Source: Rhyacophila brunnea (taxonomy: Eukaryota > Arthropoda > Insecta > Trichoptera > Rhyacophilidae). Taken from it: a DNA stretch of 64,000 nt. Position 1 is the first letter of the stretch. Each line of letters begins with the position of its first letter. The notes below the pieces were generated by a model. It had not been told where the DNA came from. It saw only the letters and a program-made list of their open reading frames with translations, and did no database searches. The stretch spans positions 1,674,001 through 1,738,000 of the forward strand of contig JAGYXB010001100.1 of NCBI GenBank assembly GCA_022495005.1. Reading direction: 5' to 3'. The translations under genes were made by a program, and so were the position numbers. Of this stretch, positions 60,601 to 64,000 are shown in pieces.

Positions 60601-61788
60601 TTGTTGCAAGTGTGAAGGGCGTACTTGCCGCCTTCGTCCTGTCTGAACTCCAGCGTGAATAGCGTATCCTCGCCCCACGGCACGTTCGCGTCCACGTGGA
60701 TCTCGTCCAGAGACTCGGAGAGATGTGCGAATCGCTTGCGGCCCACCGAACGCAGGTTCACCTGTGAATCAATTAAACAATCCATGGAGACAATCTAACA
60801 CGACACTAAAAATCATTGAATTAAGTGAATGCTGGATATTTTATCATTTATTTTAAATTGCCTCAACAGTCCGGAACGAATCTTGACCGTCTCCAGAAAA
60901 GGTTTCTTTCAGAAAGGAGTGTTTTCTATCCGCTCAACGTATAACGTCCATTCTCTGCACCCAAACAAACATTCTAGTTCCTGTCTTCGCGGGAGATGGG
61001 TTATTGTTATATGGACTTTCCCTATTGCAAAGCAGGAACCTTATTTAGAGACACGAGTTTTTGTTAAGTATCTAGACTTAGAGCAGTTTCACACGAGACA
61101 CTTCACATACATATAAATGAACGCGACACACATGTGTCTCCGTCTGAAAGCGTTCATTCATGTAGGTATTTGTGTAAATGCAGCGTCTCGGGACACTGGT
61201 GTTTGGACACCGGTGTCCCGTGTGAAATGACTTTTATTCTCTCTTGTAGATCTATTCCAACTACATAGCTCCATACCACCCAACAACACCATTTTATTAT
61301 ATTTCCGAGATAACCCCAATGTCACGAAAGTATTCTGTGTAAAATGGTAGTTGGTACCCATTTTTCGCACGAAGTTCGAACTCTAATTGACACATCCAAG
61401 AGAACTGACATTAAATTAATTACTTCATATTAAACGCATCATATCATTTTTATCACAATTATGAAAGCTTTTGGAGTTAAATGTTATGTTGGAATAGACC
61501 TTTTGAAATATAAGATTTTTGAACCTAACTTCAAAGTCATATTATGTATGCAATATTACTTTAATAATGTATAAAGGGTGGTACCCGACCCCTGGATAAT
61601 GAGAGTGAGTTGCCAAAAATAGATTATCACATTATTTTACCTGTGGTCGTGCAGCCAAATGAACATGCCAGAACTCAGCATCTCCCGGAGCTTTGGCCGT
61701 GCAGGTGAGTTTGTCAGAACTGGATCCCAAGAAATAGCCTCTGGTCACGTTGCGCAGAGCCCATCGCCCGGTTCCATCTTCAGCAACA
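20350..61788 (-). CDS. sn: Fascin (singed), actin-bundling protein, seven visible exons, 5' end outside the window
   Basis: Fascin packs parallel actin filaments into bundles in bristles, filopodia and nurse-cell struts, acting in the cytoplasm. It is built of four beta-trefoil domains. Exons in transcript order are 61641-61788, 60519-60761, 59340-59511, 29090-29246, 26918-27079, 21691-21827 and 20350-20552. Phases agree at every junction, all introns are GT-AG, and together they give 406 residues and a stop. The family length is about 500 residues, so roughly 100 N-terminal residues are encoded beyond 64000. These would include most of trefoil 1 and the region that in vertebrate fascin carries the PKC-regulated serine. 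Hallmarks include [14 protein letters not shown]-type insect sequence, [33 protein letters not shown] and terminal HWEY. There is no frameshift or premature stop. The symbol is given by homology with Drosophila singed. The span includes a 30,093-bp intron full of transposons. Confidence 0.97.
21139..21258. repeat. 120-bp MITE, TA target duplication
   Basis: The ends CAGTGGCACCAT and ATGGTGCCACTG are perfect inverted repeats, flanked by TA at 21137-21138 and 21259-21260. The TA duplication suggests the Tc1/mariner/pogo group. It lies inside a fascin intron. Confidence 0.85.
21691..21827 (-). CDS. sn: Fascin exon, start of trefoil 4
   Basis: The exon is 137 nt. It completes an Arg split across the previous intron (AG|G), then reads [29 protein letters not shown] and KGIVYFK, ending with the first base of the next Gly codon. 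Acceptor TTATTTCAG, donor G|GTAACC. It begins at the trefoil 3/4 boundary seen in the family. Confidence 0.97.
21830..23280. other. Fascin intron DNA, no recognised gene or complete element
   Basis: The sequence is AT-rich with short open frames only. None shows known motifs. Confidence 0.4.
23281..23352 (-). repeat. tRNA-like head of a SINE (family C)
   Basis: On the minus strand a GGACGCACATAGCTTAGTTG box-A-like segment is followed about 35 bp later by GGCTACAAGTCCC, a degenerate box B. No fold with proper acceptor pairing is evident, so it is not a working tRNA gene. Confidence 0.5.
23494..23597. repeat. Diverged copy of the CCATTCACTGCG MITE
   Basis: It shares ATTAGATA..ATTAGCATGATAATTAAATGTG-like core and a CAGCAGTGAATG end with 14021-14136. 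Confidence 0.5.
23694..23890 (+). mobile_element. tRNA-derived SINE (family A)
   Basis: The head carries box A (TGGCCGCGTGGCTCAAGCG at 23703) and box B (GGTTTGAATCC at 23747), as in tRNA-derived SINEs transcribed by RNA polymerase III. The body runs through GAGTCAGAGTATGGACCTAA, AGTGGCTGACATCCATTT and AATACAAACCTCCACTCTGT. Other copies are at 30885-31075, 44083-44317 (minus) and 44357-44597. Confidence 0.85.
23947..24096. repeat. 150-bp inverted-repeat MITE
   Basis: Left arm CTACAAGGTTCTAAGTGTTT and right arm AACACTTAGAACCTTGTAG, with GTCCTTG/CAAGGAC continuing inward. The outer ends contain CGCGAG and CTCGCG. The target duplication is not resolved. Confidence 0.7.
24395..24810 (+). repeat. 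~415-bp interspersed repeat R, copy 1
   Basis: It is nearly identical to 46955-47365 and in inverse orientation to 52170-53195. Shared landmarks are AAACTTGACTTGACTAGCTT, TAGTAACGCACGTATATATT, AAGATGGCTAAAAGTATT and ATCGATTGCAAGATTTGTAC. No coding capacity. Confidence 0.85.
24854..25025. repeat. MITE with GTTTACAGGAA ends and TTAGG-like core
   Basis: GTTTACAGGAA and TTCCTGTAAAC bound a core containing GCCGATATATTGGATTATTT and several TTAGG/TTAAG motifs. The core resembles the loop of the element at 56504-57427. Confidence 0.65.
25495..25880 (+). repeat. ~390-bp interspersed repeat, copy 1
   Basis: It matches 34490-34880 through GCGGATTGC, GCCGAACGAAATATAATTTG, ATTCATTGACATGTTTTC, AGTCATCTTTACACGATTTA and TTGAAAATTATTTGCCGTTT. 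No coding or terminal repeats are recognised. Confidence 0.8.
25857..26330. repeat. Three tandem ~160-bp monomers
   Basis: Each monomer contains GAATTTTAAAAACTAA, CTTAGTTCAATGAAAA (or a variant), GTGTGCACTATTT.TGTC and a GCC-ACTG/GCCATTAG end. The starts are near 25857, 26005 and 26185. A single inverted relative lies at about 25253-25390 and another at 36645-36745. Confidence 0.7.
26475..26884. repeat. 410-bp MITE next to a fascin splice donor
   Basis: The termini TTAAGCCTCAATGACATTGA and TCAATGTCATTGAGGCTTTA are inverted repeats continuing through ACAAGCTGCTTGTTGG. An inner palindrome around 26765-26840 repeats the AATCTGCTTGT motif. Its right edge lies 33 bp inside the intron after exon 26918-27079. 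Confidence 0.8.
26918..27079 (-). CDS. sn: Fascin exon, second half of trefoil 3
   Basis: The exon is 162 nt. It completes a Lys codon (AA|G) and encodes [39 protein letters not shown] and CKYFFYLIN plus two bases of Arg. Acceptor TTTATTTTCAG, donor AG|GTAACA. A MITE begins 33 bp into the following intron. Confidence 0.97.
27224..27932 (-). mobile_element. hAT element with truncated finger-type ORF
   Basis: The ends CAACGTTCCCTC and GAGGGAACATTG-like (actual right end AGGGAACATTG) are flanked by the exact 8-bp duplication CTTATCAC at 27216-27223 and 27933-27940. The 709-bp length and the coding relic at 27438-27683 mark it as an internally deleted hAT. Confidence 0.85.
27438..27683 (-). pseudogene. 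Remnant N-terminal region of a hAT-family transposase
   Basis: The 81-residue frame starts [20 protein letters not shown], has [12 protein letters not shown] and [18 protein letters not shown], then [11 protein letters not shown]. The C-x2-C followed by GEF-x-SGK-x-W is typical of the N-terminal finger region of hAT-derived proteins such as the KIAA1586 type. The frame stops soon after, so catalytic parts are lost. Confidence 0.65.
27940..29080. other. Fascin intron DNA, no recognised gene
   Basis: It includes a GC-richer block (about 28030-28400) of unknown origin and a 17-bp direct repeat with a GAGTTAACTC palindrome at 28846-28862 and 28889-28905. Confidence 0.4.
28846..28905. repeat. Two 17-bp direct repeats, 43 bp apart
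   Basis: GCGAGTTAACTCGTCCG occurs at 28846-28862 and 28889-28905. Each contains the palindrome CGAGTTAACTCG. Confidence 0.9.
29090..29246 (-). CDS. sn: Fascin exon, first half of trefoil 3
   Basis: The exon is 157 nt, entered by a 30-kb intron through acceptor TTTTTTCGCAG. It encodes (G)[31 protein letters not shown] and [16 protein letters not shown]. The DVTANQDE segment is one of the most conserved in fascin. Donor AA|GTGAGT is a strong consensus. Confidence 0.97.
30469..30616. repeat. 148-bp mariner-type MITE
   Basis: CAGTCCAACAAACTTATCT at the left and AGATAAGTTTGTAGGGCTG at the right are inverted. TA is duplicated at 30467-30468 and 30617-30618. Confidence 0.8.
30885..31075 (+). mobile_element. 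SINE family A, 5'-truncated
   Basis: Box B (GGTTCGAATCAT) is kept but box A is lost. The body shares GAGCAAGTGGCCAACAT and AATACAACCTCTACCCAGTG with the other copies, and it ends TAGGATCGGAAATGATTAAA. Confidence 0.75.
31267..32582. mobile_element. hAT-type MITE (CATTGATATACTA family), itself interrupted
   Basis: The ends CATTGATATACTACT and AGTAGTATATCAATG are flanked by the 8-bp duplication GATATAAC at 31259-31266 and 32583-32590. Without the inner element it would be close to its paralogue at 49223-49576, which has its own duplication GGTTTATC. Confidence 0.88.
31290..32121. mobile_element. Non-autonomous hAT (CAGTGGCG family), 832 bp
   Basis: It begins CAGTGGCGCACCCAGGGGG and ends CCTGGGTGTGCCACTG, with duplication AGATGAGG at 31282-31289 and 32122-32129. 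Internal blocks are shared with 13690-13815, 36225-36640, 37675-38085 and 58540-58880. No transposase frame is present. Confidence 0.9.
32929..33456. mobile_element. Non-autonomous hAT (CAGGGGTAGTCAA), 528 bp
   Basis: The ends CAGGGGTAGTCAACCT and AGATTGACTACCACTG are flanked by the exact duplication TTCTACTG at 32921-32928 and 33457-33464. Subterminal GGTCCCTACCGC/GGGCGGTAGGTA also pair. A further MITE lies within it. Confidence 0.9.
33259..33399. repeat. 141-bp MITE nested in hAT 32929-33456
   Basis: GACAACATCTTCTTGGCTAC and GTAGCCAAGAAGATGTTGTC form perfect inverted ends of at least 23 bp. The core is two copies of GCTCCTCCCATTT. A related copy is at 13076-13200. Confidence 0.85.
33665..34480. 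other. Intron DNA with a GC-richer block, no gene assigned
   Basis: Positions 33700-33900 are unusually GC-rich for the window and open in several frames on both strands (Arg-rich on the minus strand). None resembles a known protein. Confidence 0.35.
34490..34880 (+). repeat. ~390-bp interspersed repeat, copy 2
   Basis: It is a second copy of 25495-25880 in the same orientation. Confidence 0.8.
35619..35780 (-). mobile_element. RTE-like LINE 3' fragment
   Basis: On the minus strand it ends GCTGATGATGATGATATT, the hallmark RTE tail, after a diverged CGATGGATCGACGCTGG-like block. It is homologous to the 3' end of 42017-42386. It is 5'-truncated, with no frame preserved. Confidence 0.7.
35826..36063. 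mobile_element. hAT-type MITE (CAGCGCTCGAAATT), 238 bp
   Basis: The 8-bp duplication GACATCGT is exact at 35818-35825 and 36064-36071. Left end CAGCGCTCGAAATT; right end CCATTTCCTAGCCCTG, partly degraded. Fragments of the family occur at 313, 4630 and 55189. Confidence 0.8.
36225..36640 (-). mobile_element. CAGTGGCG hAT family copy, one end unclear
   Basis: It starts CAGTGGCGAGGGGTGGAAG. It shares TAGGATTTTTGGCGGGCCCC with 58540-58880 and GTGTTTATCCCACTTATCTG and CCCCAGGCTAGAGCCCTGTC with the other copies. No second terminus or duplication was found. Confidence 0.65.
36859..37236 (+). CDS. Uncharacterised 125-codon open frame, possible exon
   Basis: It starts ATG at 36859 and contains the lysine- and leucine-rich stretch [20 protein letters not shown] and [13 protein letters not shown]. 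Two consensus-like donors (GTGAGTAAG near 37084 and GTGAGTACC near 37177) lie inside, so the true coding part may end there. The last 25 residues would then be intron read-through. I recognise no domain. It lies on the opposite strand to fascin, within its 30-kb intron. It may be a nested gene exon, a transposon relic or chance. Confidence 0.3.
   Translation: MDQPLPYPLKKNGLRLHLSDNVLLRISHLLKRTNNSLYSLKVLPLKNVSCFIQFKLHIADYKPGDLHLKNSFLLQVSKKRIMTINYLLGVPVRKIFANYLNKLMHHVSTYIWVIYVCVISRSYAS
37675..38085 (-). mobile_element. Non-autonomous hAT (CAGTGGCG family), 411 bp
   Basis: It has CAGTGGCGTACTCAG and CTGGGTGCGCCACTG ends with the exact duplication TACCAGAG at 37667-37674 and 38086-38093. G and C homopolymers lie close to the two ends. 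It is inverted relative to 31290-32121 and shorter. Confidence 0.9.
38094..39580. other. Fascin intron DNA, no recognised gene or element
   Basis: Open frames up to 82 codons occur on both strands without known motifs. Confidence 0.4.
39585..40390 (-). mobile_element. LINE (jockey-like) 3' end with C-terminal coding
   Basis: The minus-strand frame 40296-40099 reads [37 protein letters not shown] and [20 protein letters not shown], then stop. It is followed by GGTCTGCTTAACTCATCCGG and an ATAAATAAA tail preceded by a TA microsatellite (39600-39622). The peptide matches the 52480-53130 copy and fits the C-terminus of a non-LTR reverse-transcriptase ORF. Everything upstream is missing. Confidence 0.65.
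40391..41330. other. Fascin intron DNA, hAT-like scrap only
   Basis: CAGGGATTAACAAACGTTTT near 40885 looks like one end of an old hAT-type MITE. Box-A-like GTCGGTAGTTTAGTGGTTGG lies near 40980. Nothing else is supported. Confidence 0.4.
41331..41462. repeat. Damaged relative of the 19695-19998 palindrome
   Basis: It shares AGCACTTATTGTAACAATTA, GATACAAACCTATCCTA and a TATAGAATAGA end with the 304-bp element, but the arms are incomplete. Confidence 0.6.
41864..41935 (-). repeat. tRNA-like SINE head, fragment
   Basis: The minus strand has GCGTAGAGCAGATGATAACG (box A-like) followed by GTTCAAATCCC (box B-like). No acceptor stem is evident. Confidence 0.5.
42017..42386 (-). mobile_element. RTE-like LINE insertion, 3' 370 bp, with target duplication
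   Basis: The 14-bp duplication TACTATATAAATAT is exact at 42003-42016 and 42387-42400. The minus-strand frame (42357-42022) encodes [35 protein letters not shown] and [16 protein letters not shown]. This is the C-terminal region of insect RTE-type endonuclease/reverse-transcriptase proteins. It ends in a GATGATGATAT-like tail. The rest of the protein is absent, so this is a typical 5'-truncated retrotransposition product, still open over 111 codons. Confidence 0.9.
43059..43190 (-). CDS. Candidate first coding exon of an unknown gene nested in the fascin intron
   Basis: ATG at 43190-43188 is the first after an in-frame TAA. The frame runs 44 codons and ends exactly, in phase 0, at a consensus donor GTAAGTATAC (43058 downward). 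The peptide, [20 protein letters not shown] then [14 protein letters not shown] and NEPLLDYL, has balanced composition unlike chance AT-rich frames. I do not recognise it and found no convincing second exon. It is on the same strand as fascin. Confidence 0.35.
44083..44317 (-). mobile_element. SINE family A, near full length
   Basis: The minus strand has a CACCCACGGTGGCCGCGCGG head with box A, box B as GGTTCGAATCC, GAGTCAGAGTATGGACCTAA, ACAAACCTCCACTCTGTGGA and the end TAGGATCGGACATGG. It is the best-preserved copy of the family. Confidence 0.88.
44357..44597 (+). mobile_element. SINE family A, near full length
   Basis: The tRNA-like head GGCTCCCGATAGTCGAGCGG differs from the neighbour's. 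Box B is GGTTCAAATCA. The body and end (ACAAACCTCCACTCTATGGA, TAGGATCGGACATGG) are the same. It lies 40 bp from the previous copy in opposite orientation. Confidence 0.85.
44775..44935 (+). mobile_element. SINE family B, 5'-truncated
   Basis: Box B GGTTCGATTCCC is followed by GGTGAGGTCAGGTATGCATG, TTTTCTCAAACCCCGAGTG and GGGCTTTTGTGGTGTTAA. It is related to 62096-62290. Confidence 0.7.
44951..46707 (+). mobile_element. Non-autonomous Helitron, 1757 bp
   Basis: It starts TC (TCTTCTAATATATAAAAATT) after an A and ends CTAG before a T, so it sits in an A^T site without target duplication. A GC-rich hairpin (ACCCCGTGCGAAGCCGGGT) lies 10 bp before CTAG. These are the defining Helitron features, and the CGTGCGAAGCCGGG motif is known in insect Helitrons. 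No Rep/helicase frame is present. Most of the interior is a minisatellite. Confidence 0.85.
45090..46425 (+). repeat. Minisatellite inside the Helitron, ~75-120-bp unit, about 11 copies
   Basis: The repeated unit is TATGCGTTCCTATACCATTC, ATCCGATTGCRATGAAATTT, a TTGTTGTG..CACRCCCGCGAAGG block, TTCTGAATTAG and a TTC-rich microsatellite. The unit shortens toward the 3' side as the TTC tracts shrink. A 136-codon open frame (45430-45840) is produced only by this repetition. Confidence 0.9.
46955..47365 (+). repeat. Interspersed repeat R, copy 2
   Basis: Nearly identical to 24395-24810 over its whole length and in the same orientation. Confidence 0.88.
48200..49060. repeat. Segment duplicated at 54120-54550
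   Basis: Both copies contain AATATGCG.GAGAGTA.GATAGAA, CCGGTAAATATT, AATATGGTTAACTAT and a block ending GTCGAACAATA.CC. This copy carries a MITE (48369-48772) that the other lacks. Confidence 0.6.
48369..48772. repeat. 404-bp MITE with TA target duplication
   Basis: TCGAGAGTATACTGACAG and CTGTCAGTATACCCTCGA are inverted, flanked by TA at 48367-48368 and 48773-48774. The right half recurs alone at 55555-55675. Confidence 0.8.
49223..49576. mobile_element. hAT-type MITE (CATTGATATACTA family), uninterrupted copy
   Basis: It begins CATTGATATACTAGGTACTA and ends CAGTAGTAAATCAATG, with duplication GGTTTATC at 49215-49222 and 49577-49584. It carries ACTAGATGAGCAGTTCCC where the paralogue at 31267-32582 is interrupted by a hAT. 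Confidence 0.88.
49950..50165 (-). repeat. Probable end of an old hAT element
   Basis: The minus strand reads GTTGGGAACCCCCGG at about 49979-49961, a typical hAT terminal motif, followed inward by coding-like but unassigned sequence. The other end was not located. Confidence 0.35.
50670..51297. mobile_element. hAT-type MITE (TAGAGTTGGG), 628 bp
   Basis: TAGAGTTGGG and CCCAACTCCA ends with the exact duplication GTCATGGA at 50662-50669 and 51298-51305. Both ends carry many ATTCTCGAGATTCGGG-like inverted sub-repeats. The AT-rich middle has no transposase. Confidence 0.9.
52480..53130 (+). mobile_element. LINE (jockey-like) 3' end, inside repeat R copy 3
   Basis: The frame [29 protein letters not shown] is broken by a 214-bp hAT MITE. 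It resumes as [33 protein letters not shown], followed by the shared 3' UTR and an AAATAAATAATTGAAATAA tail. Confidence 0.7.
52642..52855. mobile_element. 214-bp hAT-type MITE inside the LINE
   Basis: The duplication GTGGGCGA is exact at 52634-52641 and 52856-52863. Ends CAGTGTTGCCATA and TTGGCATCAATG. The interior repeats AAAATTATAGTATT about five times. Confidence 0.85.
53200..54110. other. Fascin intron DNA, no recognised gene
   Basis: CAGCGCTTTCTAAACTTTTT near 53697 resembles one end of a hAT element. The rest is AT-rich without motifs. Confidence 0.4.
54120..54550. repeat. Segment duplicated at 48200-49060, lacking the MITE
   Basis: See 48200-49060. The position of the MITE corresponds to AAATGTTAAATAAGTGG near 54309. 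Confidence 0.55.
55189..55290 (-). repeat. Fragment of CAGYGCTCGAAATG hAT-type MITE
   Basis: It begins CAGCACTCGAAATGGATTGG. Its reverse complement carries CACGAACCGGAG and GAGCCGGAATGCC as in 4630 and 35990. Confidence 0.6.
55555..55675. repeat. Right half of the 48369-48772 MITE family
   Basis: It shares TATGCCTTTGTRCGTTTTA, CAGGACGTAGAGCGTAAAAT and CTGTCAGTATACCCTCGATA with that element. Confidence 0.75.
56504..57427. mobile_element. hAT-type palindromic MITE (GGTACTGTTCGG), interrupted near its left end
   Basis: The duplication ATAATTTC is exact at 56496-56503 and 57428-57435. The ends GGTACTGTTCGGTTATACGG and CCGTATAACCGAACAGTACC are inverted. The loop holds TTAGGTTAGG-like repeats. 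A 723-bp hAT sits 19 bp from the left end. Confidence 0.88.
56523..57245. mobile_element. hAT-type MITE (TAGGGATCC/GGATTCCCTA), nested
   Basis: Duplication GTTATACG at 56515-56522 and 57246-57253. Both ends are packed with AATCCCGGGATT-type palindromic sub-repeats. There is no transposase frame. Confidence 0.9.
57440..58530. other. Fascin intron DNA, no recognised gene
   Basis: AT-rich, short frames only, no element ends noted. Confidence 0.4.
58540..58880 (-). mobile_element. CAGTGGCG hAT family fragment
   Basis: It shares CTAGGATCTTTGGTGGCCCC, GATGCTCTACAGTAGCGTTT and GTGTTTATCTCACTTAGGTG with 36225-36640. The ends are not found. Confidence 0.6.
58967..59305. repeat. 339-bp MITE next to a fascin splice donor
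   Basis: GCCTAGTCTCAAAAGCCCCT and AGGGGCTTTTGAAACTAGGC are inverted ends. Its right edge lies 34 bp after the donor of exon 59340-59511. The target duplication is unclear. Confidence 0.8.
59340..59511 (-). CDS. sn: Fascin exon, end of trefoil 2
   Basis: The exon is 172 nt, phase 0 in and phase 1 out. It encodes [20 protein letters not shown], then [20 protein letters not shown] and RYVSVKQ plus G. The KDELF-LE and SVKQG blocks match the insect family closely. It is followed by the 30-kb intron. A 339-bp MITE starts 34 bp after the donor. Confidence 0.97.
60519..60761 (-). CDS. sn: Fascin exon, main part of trefoil 2
   Basis: The exon is 243 nt, exactly 81 codons, in phase 0 on both sides. 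It encodes [54 protein letters not shown] and FSAEYHSGQ. Acceptor GATTCACAG, donor [17 protein letters not shown] and RKRFAHLS are diagnostic of fascin. Confidence 0.97.
61081..61233. repeat. 153-bp PIF/Harbinger-type MITE
   Basis: GAGCAGTTTCACACG and CGTGTGAAATGACTT ends with TTA at 61078-61080 and 61234-61236. GGACACCGGTGTCC is an inner palindrome. The TTA duplication and the end sequence fit Harbinger. Confidence 0.7.
61641..61788 (-). CDS. sn: Fascin exon, end of trefoil 1; most upstream exon in view
   Basis: The exon is 148 nt with one base belonging to a codon begun in an exon outside the window. It encodes [39 protein letters not shown] and HLAARPQ. GRWAL..E/V-RGYFLG and the HLAARPQ end are typical of insect fascin. 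Acceptor GTCAACAG, donor CAG|GTAAAA. The preceding intron is at least 2.2 kb, since no further exon is seen up to 64000. Confidence 0.96.
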
Positions 61789-62095
61789 CTGTTGACAAAA
61801 GAAAGAGATAGTGTTAGCCAGGTTACAGTGGATACGAATATTAATATGGAATAACGAAGTGAAGTCTATCTACTTGTGTTATAGAGTTTATACATGACAA
61901 TAATAATTATAAAAATGTAAATTTCTCGGATAGAACCGTTTAGGTCGTGGGATCATCCAAAATTAAGAAAAACACTTGTTTTTATCACTCTAGGGGTCAC
62001 ACCACAGCGTGACAAATGAGAAACAACCTAACAAAGTTGTACATTCCCGACAGATCCTGATTATGAATGGCGTACACTGGAATATGCAGAACCGC

Positions 62096-62290
62096 TCGTA
62101 GAGCAGTGTGTAAGGCGCTGCCCTTTCATACGGGATCTCTGGATTCGATTCCCGGCGAGGAGACAATATATTTATGTAATTTTCTCAAAGCCTGGGTGAT
62201 TGTGATGTTTCACTTTTATTACTAAATACACGACTATTAAACTACATTACTGTCATTTGGCTTTTAGGCCTGGTGTAGTGTTGTTATTAA
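62096..62290 (+). mobile_element. SINE family B
   Basis: Box A region CTCGTAGAGCAGTGTGTAAG and box B GGATTCGATTCCC are about 45 bp apart, followed by TAATTTTCTCAAAGCCTGGG and TTTGGCTTTTAGGCCTGGTG. Same family as 44775-44935. Confidence 0.75.
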
Positions 62291-62335
62291 GAATATAATA
62301 CATATTATATATTATGTATATCGTCTGTGTTTTGT

Positions 62336-62612
62336 AAAAAGGGCGAATCTACCATTTTGACGAAATTGAGATGTTAATGAAAAAACAATAACAATAATTA
62401 TGTACCTCACTACTTTGTTGTGTAAAAAACGGCGAATTTGTTACATTATTAGGCCTTTTAAAATATTATATTACAAAGCCTATTATAGACAGTGTTCTTT
62501 CTAAGCTTTATTATAAACTTGTTAGACATTTATAATCATCAACGGGTAATGAATAAATGTCAAAAGTTAAAATCGTCCTGTAAAATAACATTTTGTTTAA
62601 TTCGCCCTTTTA
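62336..62612. repeat. MITE with GGGCGAAT ends, copy 2
   Basis: AAAAAGGGCGAAT and ATTCGCCCTTTTA ends. The core is shared with 2415-2650. Confidence 0.65.
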
Positions 62613-64000
62613 AAAAAAAATACCGACGATATGTAGGTACCTATATATTTTTAAATATAAAAAATATTATTGGTTTGACTACTTCTTACGTTATTCCATT
62701 CTGGAAGAATTGAAAGTAAAAAAAAAACAGTCTGTCATGTCTCAAAAGTTCTGGTTACATGGTGAGAAAGGAAAATATAATTTGGATAGGCTCATCGTCA
62801 GAAGAAAGATCGAGGGTCAACGCGGAAAAGGTAGGTGGTCGCCAACTCGGTTCGAACAAGACGATGTGGACCTCTAAATATCATTCAGCTATATGGTTTG
62901 CAGAATGTAGTGATGATCCTCGACAGTGATGGATACGAAAGCGATGAAGAATGTTACTTCGGTTGAGTCTATATGGCAAGAGAACGCCGTAGTAAATACT
63001 TAATAAGTAATTACTAATTGCACCCAGTTGAAACCAGGTTGTACCTAATAGCCAAATGAAAGAAGTCGAACAGACACAAAATTACAGCCGATGTGACCCC
63101 CGTGCGCATTTTCTTTTTGTAATCGGTGTTTGTTGCACCTATGAGACAAACTGCAATTATTGTCTGTGACTGAAGACGATTACGTAAAATCAAATTGTGC
63201 AACAATTCAATTCACAACGCGGATTTTGAGAGCTATCCGACAATACAATTTTATTATTACAAGTACTTCTTATCTAAATTATACCAGAACCCAGCAAATT
63301 GTATTTCTTCGCAATTTCTATGGATACGGATGCAGACTAGATTAGCTATTATTTATTTTGCTTGAATCAACTTTTTGCTCTCGGTGTTAGTCTCGCGAGA
63401 CTATTGTGCGAAAGTAATAATACTATGCATTATTGCTAAGCTATTTGAAGATGCAATACAATGTAAAGCGGTAAATTCAAACGAGAGAAATATTGCGTTA
63501 TAAAAAAAAATCTAGGTGAGTAATTAATTTACTTGTTAATCTGATAATATTAGTATTGCTACGTCTTCTATAGAATATACATTGGGCAGATCGCAAGACT
63601 TTAGGATCAATAATTGGACACATTATAAGTATCTAGTCAATGTAATAAAGTATGTAGGTATATAATATGCAGTCGTGGTCATAATTACAATTACTGGCGA
63701 ATGATGAGTGAAAAATGCATCAGAAAATATAAACGAGATTCTGCCATTGTCTCTGGCGATAATTTCACGTATTACATTTTAATCAATATAAAACAATCTA
63801 CGAACAGTTTACAATATTGCATTCGAAGTACATTATAATATAAGGAATACCTAGCACTACCATCGAAAATTTTAGATTCGTACCGCGGCCTTGCAAAGAA
63901 TCATTGTGCAGCAGCCCATACTAGGGGAGATTTGGTGAACTTCAAACACTATCATAATAAATGAATAAAATTAAATAAATAAATTTAAGAAACGTTCAGA

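Larger units (their letters stand above)
61789..64000 (-). other. 5' part of the fascin intron in view
   Basis: I looked for the N-terminal exon of fascin and did not find it. The stretch contains SINE 62096-62290 and MITE 62336-62612. The remaining DNA is AT-rich with short frames. Confidence 0.5.

Noticed and set aside
60448..60678. Alternative minus-strand frame over the fascin exon 60519-60761
   Set aside because: It is a shifted frame of the real exon; the other frame gives the conserved fascin peptide.
61800..64000. N-terminal fascin exon
   Set aside because: No stretch on the minus strand encodes the expected trefoil-1 sequence; it must lie beyond the window.

Overview
The window is AT-rich nuclear DNA from an insect. 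The only recognisable host gene is the actin-bundling protein fascin (Drosophila singed), whose exons read closely like insect fascin. Frequent TAGGTACCTA-type and TTATAATATTAT-type strings and the transposon complement suggest a hemipteran, possibly aphid-like. That is an inference; Lepidoptera share some of these traits.

Host gene: fascin lies on the minus strand from 61788 to its stop codon at 20350. Seven coding exons are visible (61641-61788, 60519-60761, 59340-59511, 29090-29246, 26918-27079, 21691-21827, 20350-20552). All junctions are GT-AG and the phases agree, giving 406 residues through the C-terminal Trp-Glu-Tyr. About the first 100 residues are missing, so at least one 5' coding exon lies beyond base 64000. 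The introns are 879, 1007, 30093, 2010, 5090 and 1138 bp. The 30-kb intron (29247-59339) holds most of the transposons.

Region 1-20349, downstream of fascin, is transposon-rich. It contains an open frame running in from the left edge, a 1-kb direct duplication with a hAT insertion in one copy only (3247-3935), and a 4.4-kb element with about 530-bp terminal inverted repeats, TTA target duplications and decayed PIN/XPG-like coding (5576-9944; Academ-like). It also contains a PIF/Harbinger remnant with transposase and MADF genes (11667-12188), a 2.9-kb AT-rich stretch with no features (16020-18890), and a 304-bp palindrome just after the fascin stop codon.

Region 20350-64000, the fascin gene body, carries hAT and hAT-type miniature elements with exact 8-bp target duplications at 27224, 31267, 31290, 32929, 35826, 37675, 49223, 50670, 52642, 56504 and 56523. 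It also carries TA- and TTA-flanked MITEs, RTE-like and jockey-like LINE 3' ends, three tRNA-derived SINE families, and a 1757-bp Helitron (44951-46707) with an internal minisatellite. Several insertions are nested. The deepest is at 31231-33464, where five elements are stacked and most target duplications are still readable. Paralogous copies at 49223-49576 and in the 1-kb duplication preserve empty sites.

Two short candidate exons inside the big intron (36859-37236 plus; 43059-43190 minus) could not be assigned. I found no rRNA, functional tRNA, CRISPR array or bacterial-type operon.
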